Shown one piece after another: positions 1 to 5,786 of a stretch of DNA of 7,745 bases (position 1 is the stretch's first letter; each line of letters begins with the position of its first letter). Made by a program: the position numbers and the translations under genes. The notes under the pieces were generated by a model that was not told the DNA's origin, did not search any database, and worked only from the letters and a program-made list of their open reading frames with translations. Origin of the DNA: Deltaproteobacteria bacterium UBA7527 (lineage in GTDB: Bacteria > Desulfobacterota > Syntrophorhabdia > Syntrophorhabdales > Syntrophorhabdaceae); the NCBI GenBank assembly GCA_002478225.1, contig DLMV01000053.1, positions 18,362-26,106 on the forward strand, read 5' to 3'.

Positions 1-80
1 GGCTGGTTAAAGGGGACATCCGGCGCGGTCTTCTTTCTCTCCTGTTGTGCTTTTTTCAGCGCATCGAGGATTATGCTCAT
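1..80 (-). CDS. GspB/MshN-like protein, N-terminal fragment (runs off window)
   Basis: The first 26 codons of a gene that leaves the window at base 1. The peptide begins MSIILDALKKAQQERKKT, which matches the typical opening of GspB/ExeB-type proteins (MSxILDALKKAxxER). These are inner-membrane partners of the secretin or of the GspA/MshM ATPase; MshN of the MSHA system starts in a similar way. The ATG at 80-78 overlaps the secretin stop in an ATGA arrangement (4 bp), so the two are translationally coupled. Any transmembrane segment and periplasmic domain would lie outside the window. The identification rests on the N-terminal motif and the position after a secretin gene; the choice between GspB and MshN is open. 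Confidence 0.72.
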   Translation of the reverse strand, partial: MSIILDALKKAQQERKKTAPDVPFNQ

Positions 81-1561
81 TTCACAGCCTTATCGTATAT
101 GATCCGAGGCGTTAAGAACACGATCAGCTCTGAGGTCCTGGACTGCTCCACGCTCGACTTGAAAAGATAGCCGAACAAGGGAAGGGAGCCGAAGAACGGT
201 ATGCTCTTGTCGTCCTGATATTTTGTCTCATACAGGATACCGGCGATAACGACCGTCTCGCCGTCCTTTACCCGTATAATGGTATCGGTTTCCCGCGTGG
301 ATATGACAGGCACCGTCCCCTGGGAAGCTGGATTAGGCGAACGGACAGAGCCGTCTTTGGTCGAATAGATGGGGTGAAGACTGAGGATGATGTTGCCCTC
401 GTTGTCGATCTGCGGGATCACATCCAGCACCACCCCGACGTTCATGAACCGCGGGCTGTAGGTTGCGAGGGCCGCGACCCCGCCCGTGGATGACTGCTGT
501 TCCTCGAAGTAGACCTCCTGCGTTGTTGATTTTATGACCGCCCTCTGGTTGTTGAGGGTCGAGATCTTCGGCGTCGCAAGCACCCTCGTTTCGCCCTGCG
601 CCTTTAAAAGATCTATAAAGGTATTGGTAATGTTCAGCTCTCCCGAAGCCTCTGAGCCGACATAGAACTTAAAATATTCCGTATAGTCACCCAGGAACGT
701 CGCTGGCGCCGGGAAGTTCTGCCTGGCGCTGATCCTTGCAAGGCTCCCGATCCTCGATCCGATCATCTCCCAGTTCACCCCTGCCCTGAAGCCTTCGGAC
801 AGCCTTACCTCGACGATCTTCGCCTCGATCATGATCTGCCTGTGCATGGTGCTTTCAAGGCTCTCGAGGAACATGGACACGCGCTGCAGGTTCTTCGGGT
901 AGTCCGTTATCATGATCGTGAATGTCTGTTTGTTGATAACAGGTTTTCCATCGGGAGACAATATAGCTTTTATATTATCCTCAAGGCTCTTCCACAGGTC
1001 AGATTCGGTCTCGCTTTTTACTTCAAGGGTCTTCGTCTCTGAGCTGGTCGTGCCTCCGGTGCCCGATGTGCTGGCAGTGCCGCCGCTTTTCCACTCGACG
1101 GTGCTCGTGCCGATCTTCTTCAGGGCAAGATAATTGATCGTAAATATCTTTGTCTCCAACTTCGGCTTCGAGGCATAGATAGTGCGCCCCTCGATCTTGT
1201 AAGCAAAACCGAGCGGCTCGAGGATGTATTCCAGCGCCTTCTCAAGGGTCACGTTCTTCAGGTCGACGGTCGTCATGCCTTTCACGTCAGGCTCTACCAC
1301 CACGTTATAGCTCGTCTGCTTCCCGATAGCCCTGAGAATGTCCTTTACATCCGCTTCCCGCAGCGAGAACGAGAAATAGTCCTTGGGTTTGGCGCTATCG
1401 GTTGCTTTTGACTTATCCATCTGGAAGGATACCGGGCTCGGAATATCAACAGGTTTTGCTGCCGGCTTGGCCTCCTCAGGCTTTTTCTCTTTCGCCTGGT
1501 TGGTATGCGCGCAGGATGCCAGGACAAGCAGCATTACAATAAAAATTATTCCTTTTTTCAT
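77..1561 (-). CDS. mshL: Lipoprotein secretin, MshL/PilQ/GspD family
   Basis: Outer-membrane secretin of 494 residues, the gated channel through which a pilus or secreted proteins leave the cell. The N-terminus is a lipoprotein signal: hydrophobic residues 5-16, then lipobox LASC with Cys17, and Ala18 at +2, which suits the outer membrane. Residues 61-131 look like the small periplasmic STN/N0 domain. A Gly/Ser/Thr-rich stretch (about 155-178) followed by an acidic DLW segment resembles MshL-type N domains. Residues 240-488 are the secretin domain, with VPVISTRETDTIIRVKDGET, then IPFFGSLPLFGYLF and SELIVFLTPRII near the C-terminus. The start overlaps the stop of the PilP-like gene by 4 bp. 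The family is secure; MshL rather than PilQ or GspD is my reading of the lipobox and the Ser-rich insert. Confidence 0.93.
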   Translation of the reverse strand: MKKGIIFIVMLLVLASCAHTNQAKEKKPEEAKPAAKPVDIPSPVSFQMDKSKATDSAKPKDYFSFSLREADVKDILRAIGKQTSYNVVVEPDVKGMTTVDLKNVTLEKALEYILEPLGFAYKIEGRTIYASKPKLETKIFTINYLALKKIGTSTVEWKSGGTASTSGTGGTTSSETKTLEVKSETESDLWKSLEDNIKAILSPDGKPVINKQTFTIMITDYPKNLQRVSMFLESLESTMHRQIMIEAKIVEVRLSEGFRAGVNWEMIGSRIGSLARISARQNFPAPATFLGDYTEYFKFYVGSEASGELNITNTFIDLLKAQGETRVLATPKISTLNNQRAVIKSTTQEVYFEEQQSSTGGVAALATYSPRFMNVGVVLDVIPQIDNEGNIILSLHPIYSTKDGSVRSPNPASQGTVPVISTRETDTIIRVKDGETVVIAGILYETKYQDDKSIPFFGSLPLFGYLFKSSVEQSRTSELIVFLTPRIIYDKAVK

Positions 1562-2130
1562 TTCGGTCTCTCCGTACCTTTGGTTTTCGGCGCTTCTTCC
1601 TGGGTCACCATGTCCTCTATCTTCACCAGGTTGAGTACCCTCTTTGCACCGCTCCGAACGAGTATTACCCTGTCCCTCTGTATCTCCTGAACCGTTTCAC
1701 CGCCTATGATATCACCCTTCTTCACGACCTCGTGGTCTATGATCGCGACCCTTTCGTTCCCTTTTTCCATAATGGCGACAAGCTTAAAGGTGATCTCCTG
1801 CGCCTGCCCTTGCCCCAGTTTCTTTTCTTCTTTTGTCTTTGGCAGAAGGAACGGGTCCCGCGTCCATGCAACACCGAGCTTATCAAACTGTGCCTTATCA
1901 AATTTCTGCGGCGCTGCTGTCTGTCCTTCTTTGGTGGGAACGACTGGCGCTGCTGCCCCTGGTTTCGCCGGTGTCCCTGCAGGCGCTGCCGCCGCTGGCG
2001 CCTGGGCTGCCGCCGCTGGCGCCGCTGGCGCTGGCGTCGGCGTCTTCTTCTTGCCGGTAAAAAAATGAATATACCCGGCAAGGAGTATCCCTATGATGCC
2101 TATGATAACAACCGGTTTACTTACCTTCAA
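1558..2130 (-). CDS. PilP/GspC-like inner-membrane secretin partner (MshK position)
   Basis: A bitopic protein of 190 residues. A short cytoplasmic tail and one membrane segment (about 7-24) are followed by a long Ala/Pro-rich linker (30-75) and a small beta domain (about 88-175) that begins WTRDPFLLP. The pattern LVAIME..ERVAIIDHEVVKKGDIIGG..VQEI..DRVIL is that of the GspC homology-region/PilP fold, which links the inner-membrane complex to the secretin N domains. The start codon is TTG at 2130-2128 behind a GGGGAAGG ribosome-binding sequence; no better ATG or GTG lies nearby. It overlaps the PilO-like gene by 14 bp and the secretin by 4 bp. The linker is encoded by GC-rich direct repeats. 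PilP and GspC cannot be separated by eye; no PDZ domain follows. Confidence 0.82.
   Translation of the reverse strand: MKVSKPVVIIGIIGILLAGYIHFFTGKKKTPTPAPAAPAAAAQAPAAAAPAGTPAKPGAAAPVVPTKEGQTAAPQKFDKAQFDKLGVAWTRDPFLLPKTKEEKKLGQGQAQEITFKLVAIMEKGNERVAIIDHEVVKKGDIIGGETVQEIQRDRVILVRSGAKRVLNLVKIEDMVTQEEAPKTKGTERPK
1985..2023 (-). repeat. GC-rich direct repeats encoding the Ala/Pro linker
   Basis: Two identical 18-bp copies of gctgccgccgctggcgcc occur at 1985-2002 and 2006-2023, offset by 21 bp, with partial copies on either side. They encode Ala-rich stretches of the periplasmic linker. The 21-bp period keeps the reading frame, so copy-number change would alter linker length without breaking the protein. 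Confidence 0.75.
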
Positions 2131-2674
2131 ATACCTTCCCCTTTAATGCCTTGAATTCGATCATATATTTGCCGGCCAGCAGAGGATACTGTTTCTCGTT
2201 ATATGAGATGCGCGCCTTTTGAACGCCTTTGAAGGCAACCCTGTTTGACAGCTCCTCGAAAAATCTTCCTGTCTCGAGGAACCCGCCTTTCAGGTCGAAA
2301 TCAAAGACAGGGTTAACGACATAAGACTTCTGTTCCGTATCGATCGTCGAAGGAACGCTTGCCACGTTGTCTACCATGACCCCCTTGTTCCGTGCGGATC
2401 TTGATATCTCCCTGATGAAATCAGGCATCTTCTCGATCAGGGGCGCCTGCGCCTTGAACTCGTTCAAGGACTCTTTCCATCTATCATCTGTTTTCGACTG
2501 CCGTGATAGCGTCACGATCGATGCCTCTACCTGCTTCCTCTCCTGCTTGATGGATTCGAGAGATTTTTCTCTGTTCTTGACCTGTGAGGAAAACGGCAGG
2601 TATACGGCCAATACCCAGATAATAATAAGGGCGACCGGTATACCGCACCATATATAGATCGACTTAAAGTTCAT
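2117..2674 (-). CDS. PilO/GspM-like inner-membrane assembly protein (MshJ position)
   Basis: A bitopic inner-membrane protein of 185 residues: one transmembrane helix (about 7-27), a charged, probably coiled-coil segment (31-75), and a periplasmic domain (76-180). The fold order and sequence style (IEKMPDFIREISRSARNKGV, then VFDFDLKGGFLETGRFFEELSNR) are those of PilO. That family pairs with PilN and carries the link to PilP and the secretin. The ATG at 2674 overlaps the end of the PilM-PilN fusion by 11 bp and the gene's end overlaps the PilP-like start by 14 bp, so all are cotranslated. GspM and MshJ are the corresponding names in the other systems. Confidence 0.85.
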   Translation of the reverse strand: MNFKSIYIWCGIPVALIIIWVLAVYLPFSSQVKNREKSLESIKQERKQVEASIVTLSRQSKTDDRWKESLNEFKAQAPLIEKMPDFIREISRSARNKGVMVDNVASVPSTIDTEQKSYVVNPVFDFDLKGGFLETGRFFEELSNRVAFKGVQKARISYNEKQYPLLAGKYMIEFKALKGKVFEGK

Positions 2675-4274
2675 ATCTCGTACACCGTGATGTTATGGTA
2701 AACTCCATGACCTGTCTGCCTTTCAGCGTCTTCATCTCCTTTTTGGCAAGCTCGACGTTCTGAACAAAACCCGATCTTTTCAGGGTAAGTATGAGGTTGA
2801 ACAATGTCAATTCAAGGCTGTCTGCCTCTCCCATGATATAGCCCTTTAATACCAGCGGGTAGTCCGATGCCCTCACTGCTGCCTGAGCCGCCGATCCCGG
2901 TGCAGCCTTGGGAACCGGAACGCCCTGCCCCACGGGAATTGGCGGTGGAAGGACCTGCCCGGGCGCCGGGGATGCCGCTGCCGGAGCGTCTTCACCGAAG
3001 TCGATCGAGTTAAGATAGACATTCTGCGGCATTTGCGAAGAAAGGAACTTCAAGAGCGTCACAAACGTGAGATCCTTTTTCTGGATCTCGTTCTTGACCA
3101 TCCGGATCTCGTTATCGCTGATGCCGGTCTGCACAGGAACGGATAGTTTTTTCACCCCTTCCTTCAGCCTGTCGAGATTGCCCTTTTCAAGTGTGAGCTT
3201 CAGGTTGGCGTTGTTCAACATGCCCCACATCATGAACGTCAGCAGGAGAAGGATTACCGCAACGCCGATCGTCCCAAGAACGATCAAATTTTTATACGAT
3301 TTTTCTCTGCCCTTTTGCAGCAAACGCTCGGGCAACAGATTGGGGAGCCCTGCTCTGTTCACAGCCAGTATGTACGCAGGTATATACTCCGCCTCAATGT
3401 CGGGTACATTCGAAAGGGACAGGACCTCCTCAACAAGTGATTCTTTTATCCTGTCGAGGAATTTCGGGATCTTCGACCCGCGTCCCGCAACGAACACTTT
3501 TGAGACCGGTTTGCCGGGATACCGCTGATTATAGACGCTTAAGGTCCTGAGGATCTCGCCTTCAAGCCTTTCAAAGGGCAGCCGCAATATTTCCGAGAGC
3601 TCCTCGTCGAAGCCCCTTTCGCGCTTGTATTGTTCTGCCTGGTCATAGGAAAGCCCGGGTCCGCTCATCAATGCATCAGAAAAGCTCTCCGAGGCCGTGA
3701 GGATCTCGCGTGCGAACATGAGCCTTTTTGCGCTCGCAATGTAGAGACCGGTCCGACGCCCGCCGACATCGATAACAGCCATAGAGGTGCTGCCGTTCTC
3801 TCCTATGGCGTTGACGTATGCGAATGCGATATCGGTAATGATGCTGACATTGTGGAAGCCAACCCGCTCAAAGACAGAGAGGAGGTTATTGATATAGTTC
3901 TTGGGCGCTCCCACAAAGAGGACCTCATCTTTATTTACCCCTTTCTCGTCGATCTCGCCAAGCATCAGGTGCTCGTAGATCATATCATCGAGGGGCGTTG
4001 TCAGGATCTTGGTGGTAGACCAGTTGAGGACGTCTTTTTGTTCCTTTTTCGGAAGGATCGGGATGGTGAAGGTCTTCTTTATGACCTCCTGGGAGCTTAT
4101 GCCCACGGCAACCTCAACATCGTCCCCTTCCTTGACCTTGATGTCGCCGAGTATCATCTCGAGGTCGTCAAAAGTGCCTTTATAGGGATAGTCGCCTGAT
4201 GAGACCGCAGACCCATTCCCGACCTTTACATACTTAACGCTGACAGTCCCTATGTCTATGCCGAGTATATCCAC
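2664..4274 (-). CDS. PilM-PilN fusion (GspL/MshI-like assembly protein)
   Basis: A 536-residue protein joining two usually separate type IV pilus proteins. Residues 1-305 are a PilM-like actin-fold ATPase domain: phosphate-1 loop LGIDIGTVSVK (4-14), phosphate-2 AVIDVGGRRTGLYIA (166-180) and the adenosine motif VFVAGRGSKIPKF (260-272). Residues 311-318 read PNLLPERL, like the INLLP motif by which free PilN docks on PilM. A membrane helix (about 329-351), a coiled-coil segment (355-400) and a PilN-like periplasmic domain (401-530) follow; the last is interrupted by a Pro/Ala-rich loop (430-468). The start is GTG at 4274 with AGGAAGG just upstream and a strong promoter at 4296-4304. GspL has the same overall plan. 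It is the first gene of the second transcription block. Confidence 0.9.
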   Translation of the reverse strand: MDILGIDIGTVSVKYVKVGNGSAVSSGDYPYKGTFDDLEMILGDIKVKEGDDVEVAVGISSQEVIKKTFTIPILPKKEQKDVLNWSTTKILTTPLDDMIYEHLMLGEIDEKGVNKDEVLFVGAPKNYINNLLSVFERVGFHNVSIITDIAFAYVNAIGENGSTSMAVIDVGGRRTGLYIASAKRLMFAREILTASESFSDALMSGPGLSYDQAEQYKRERGFDEELSEILRLPFERLEGEILRTLSVYNQRYPGKPVSKVFVAGRGSKIPKFLDRIKESLVEEVLSLSNVPDIEAEYIPAYILAVNRAGLPNLLPERLLQKGREKSYKNLIVLGTIGVAVILLLLTFMMWGMLNNANLKLTLEKGNLDRLKEGVKKLSVPVQTGISDNEIRMVKNEIQKKDLTFVTLLKFLSSQMPQNVYLNSIDFGEDAPAAASPAPGQVLPPPIPVGQGVPVPKAAPGSAAQAAVRASDYPLVLKGYIMGEADSLELTLFNLILTLKRSGFVQNVELAKKEMKTLKGRQVMEFTITSRCTRYEL

Positions 4275-4295
4275 ATTCCCTTCCTAAAGGTATTG

Positions 4296-4304
4296 ATTAT
4301 AGCA
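4296..4304 (-). promoter_or_regulatory. Extended -10 promoter for the PilM-PilN fusion operon
   Basis: Read on the minus strand this is TGCTATAAT, a perfect extended -10 element (TGnTATAAT). There is no good -35 at 17 bp, which is usual for extended -10 promoters. It would start a transcript about 15 bases before the GTG at 4274, leaving room for the AGGAAGG ribosome-binding site and little else. Confidence 0.65.
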
Positions 4305-4333
4305 TAATGGTTAGACGAAAAGCGAATATTACA

Positions 4334-4346
4334 ATGTTTTAAACAT
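4334..4346. promoter_or_regulatory. Small palindrome upstream of the promoter (possible operator)
   Basis: ATGTTT-T-AAACAT is a perfect inverted repeat about 35-40 bp upstream of the extended -10 element, a place where activators often bind. The region is AT-rich, so chance is a real alternative. Confidence 0.3.
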
Positions 4347-4404
4347 CTTGAATTTTGTCTTATTATCTCCTCCTGTCTAATATTTTTAACTGTTTTGTCA
4401 TTAC

Positions 4405-4410
4405 ATTATA
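4405..4410 (-). promoter_or_regulatory. Possible second -10 box
   Basis: The minus strand reads TATAAT. A perfect TTGACA lies upstream at 4436-4441, but 25 bp away, too far for a normal sigma-70 promoter. It could be an upstream second start for the PilM-PilN operon, or chance in AT-rich DNA. Confidence 0.2.
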
Positions 4411-4530
4411 GATGTTTGCATAATTTCCTGAGATATGTCAACAAGAAAATGCTGTATCATACCAATTTTTCTAATGAAATTTGGTCCTCTGTATGTAATA
4501 GTCTGCGCTATTTACAATTTACCCAGTATA

Positions 4531-4548
4531 TTGAGTAAATTTACTCAA
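4531..4548. promoter_or_regulatory. Perfect 18-bp palindrome, candidate operator
   Basis: TTGAGTAAATTTACTCAA is fully self-complementary with no spacer. It sits in the gap between the pilin block and the assembly block, about 230 bp upstream of the promoter at 4296-4304. Its size and symmetry suit a dimeric helix-turn-helix regulator. It may instead belong to the neighbouring insertion remnant. No regulator gene is in the window. Confidence 0.45.
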
Positions 4549-4570
4549 CACCGTGAGCAATCTTTTGGTG

Positions 4571-4759
4571 TGGGGTCAAGCTTGTCGATAACCATAAGCC
4601 GAAGAAACTTTCGGTTATTGCAGCAATGAGAATACTTATCCTCATTGCCCATGCAGTATACAGGGACAGGGAATCATACCGTGATGCTGCATAAGATTAG
4701 GAGATCATATTAAAAAAGGAGAGTTCGGGGCTTGACTTTGATGACAGTATCTGACCCCA
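4571..4759. mobile_element. Insertion-sequence remnant bounded by GGGGTCA inverted repeats
   Basis: TGGGGTCA at 4571-4578 is matched by TGACCCCA at 4752-4759, and the inner sequence continues imperfectly (AAGCTTGTC on one side, AGATACTGTC on the other). Between them lies what reads as the C-terminus of a transposase on the plus strand, opposite to all other genes here. At about 189 bp this is a deletion derivative rather than a working element. No clear target-site duplication is visible. The remaining gap sequence, 4275-4570 and 4760-4771, holds only the control sites listed and no credible gene. Confidence 0.45.
4578..4694 (+). pseudogene. C-terminal fragment of a transposase, probably IS110 type
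   Basis: The plus-strand frame reads KLVDNH, then KPKKLSVIAAMRILILIA, then HAVYRDRESYRDAA and a TAA at 4692-4694. Lysine-rich KPKK, a hydrophobic step, MR and a hydrophobic helix ending in a Tyr-containing tail form the usual end of IS110-family (Transposase_20) proteins, such as GKPKK.AL.A.MRKLL. Only about 38 residues remain; upstream the frame soon meets a stop (TGA at 4554-4556) and has no start. The family is recognised from memory of the motif and could be wrong, but a broken coding fragment is well supported by frame and composition. Confidence 0.5.
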
Positions 4760-4771
4760 ATATAGGTCGGT

Positions 4772-5200
4772 TCAATGATTTGCGTAGGTTCGGAAATTAC
4801 TCAGAACAATCTTACGTTGAGCGTTTCCAAAAATACCGATGGATGTGAGTTGATTAGCAGTATTGTCATAGCAGAGATAGAAAAGTACCGTATTGGAGGC
4901 ATCTCTGACGGCCTTCCCGGTGGCCGTTGTACAGTTTGCCGGGGTCTGGCTTGGTATATATGGAGTGGCACTCGCAGGTAAGTTGTTGCTGAAAGCGATC
5001 CAGTTGTCGTGTACGTAGCGTATGGCAAATTCAACCCCGGCATTGGCGAGGGTATATGCCTGGTATGATTGGACCTGGTATGGGTAGGCTCTGTGTTTTG
5101 AGCCTACCAGAGAGACAATTCCCGCCCCTATCAGGCCGATAATCGTAATCGACATGATGAGAAGGACCAGGGCGATGCCTCTGTTATTGGATGACTTCAT
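4772..5200 (-). CDS. PilX/GspK-like minor pilin (MshP position)
   Basis: A minor pilin of 142 residues. A short basic leader ends at Gly8; the mature protein begins IALVLLIMSITIIGLIGAG, the hydrophobic pilin helix. Position +5 is Leu and not Glu, as in GspK and PilX, which sit at the fibre tip and do not need Glu5. The helix continues as YQAYTLANAGVEFAIRYV, typical of PilX. Cys90 and Cys110 could form a disulfide in the globular part. The ATG at 5200 gives a 17-bp overlap with the previous gene, like the preceding junction; a GTG at 5209 with GGAGAAG before it, or an ATG at 5227, are alternatives that only lengthen the leader. It is the last gene of the pilin block, and no clear terminator follows. 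Confidence 0.85.
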   Translation of the reverse strand: MKSSNNRGIALVLLIMSITIIGLIGAGIVSLVGSKHRAYPYQVQSYQAYTLANAGVEFAIRYVHDNWIAFSNNLPASATPYIPSQTPANCTTATGKAVRDASNTVLFYLCYDNTANQLTSIGIFGNAQRKIVLSNFRTYANH

Positions 5201-5786
5201 TGTAGTCACGGTTATAGCTTCTCCCATTATAGTTGGCTGTACATGAAGAACTGCCCGGACCGGCAGAGCAGTAATTCTTCGGGCACACGGTTGTGGTCAA
5301 TGATACCTTCTGACGGTTTGCAGTATCGGGGTCGCTGAGGTTTTCTGCAATAACGGTGACCGTGAAAACGGTATTCTCCTGCGTAGTATAGGGACTGGGG
5401 TTTGGCGTGATGCTAAAACCGGTGATGTTACTGCCAAAGGGTACATTAGGGTTGTTCGTTGATGACCTCAGGAGGTTTGACCCGGATTGATAAAAACTGA
5501 CATTCAAACTGCCATCATACGTCTGTGAATAATTGACCTTCTGAAAGTTTATCGAGCTCGCAGTAGATCCCGATATATAAGTCCCGTCCCGCAGTTCCCT
5601 CGATATCCTTTCAAGCATATATGCGGCTTCCTGGTATAAATCACCCTGTGTCTTAAGCATCGCGTATGTCCTCGAACTGCTTATCATGAACGAGAACGTA
5701 AAGAGACTGAGTATGGAAAGGACAACGACCACCATTACCGCTTCTATGAGTGTAAATCCCCTTTGCGTCTCAAGGCCTCGTTGCAT
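5184..5786 (-). CDS. PilW/GspJ-like minor pilin (MshO position)
   Basis: A prepilin-like protein of 200 residues with the canonical cleavage site QRG/FTLIEAVMVVVVLSIL: Gly10 at -1, Phe11 at +1 and Glu15 at +5. The pilin helix (11-60) continues into YQEAAYMLERISRELRDGTYI, the usual GspJ/PilW pattern. The globular domain (70-170) is rich in Ser, Thr and Asn, and the C-terminus carries three cysteines (168, 173, 182). GspJ-like proteins join GspI and GspK in the tip complex. The start chosen is ATG at 5786, with GGAAGG six bases upstream, overlapping the previous gene by 17 bp; a GTG at 5825 in the same frame lacks such a site. The end overlaps the PilX-like gene. Confidence 0.88.
   Translation of the reverse strand: MQRGLETQRGFTLIEAVMVVVVLSILSLFTFSFMISSSRTYAMLKTQGDLYQEAAYMLERISRELRDGTYISGSTASSINFQKVNYSQTYDGSLNVSFYQSGSNLLRSSTNNPNVPFGSNITGFSITPNPSPYTTQENTVFTVTVIAENLSDPDTANRQKVSLTTTVCPKNYCSAGPGSSSCTANYNGRSYNRDYNEVIQ

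Noticed and set aside
3630..4199. Long plus-strand open frame opposite the PilM domain
   Set aside because: It is antisense to a well-conserved actin-like ATPase domain and shows no family features; it is a shadow of codon bias.
4329..4374. Strong AGGAGGAG on the minus strand at 4374-4367 followed by a tiny frame MFKTL
   Set aside because: The ATG is 20 bases downstream, too far, and the frame has only five codons; no other start lies at a suitable distance.
4405..4441. TTGACA (4436-4441) and TATAAT (4405-4410) on the minus strand as one promoter
   Set aside because: Spacing is 25 bp instead of 16-18, so they do not form a standard promoter together.
4435..4629. Open frame of 64 codons on the plus strand in the gap
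   Set aside because: No ribosome-binding site, no recognisable motif, and it crosses the palindrome and runs in a different frame from the transposase-like fragment.
4712..4771. Terminator after the PilX-like gene, suggested by TTTTTT on the minus strand at about 4712-4717
   Set aside because: No stable stem lies directly before the T-run.
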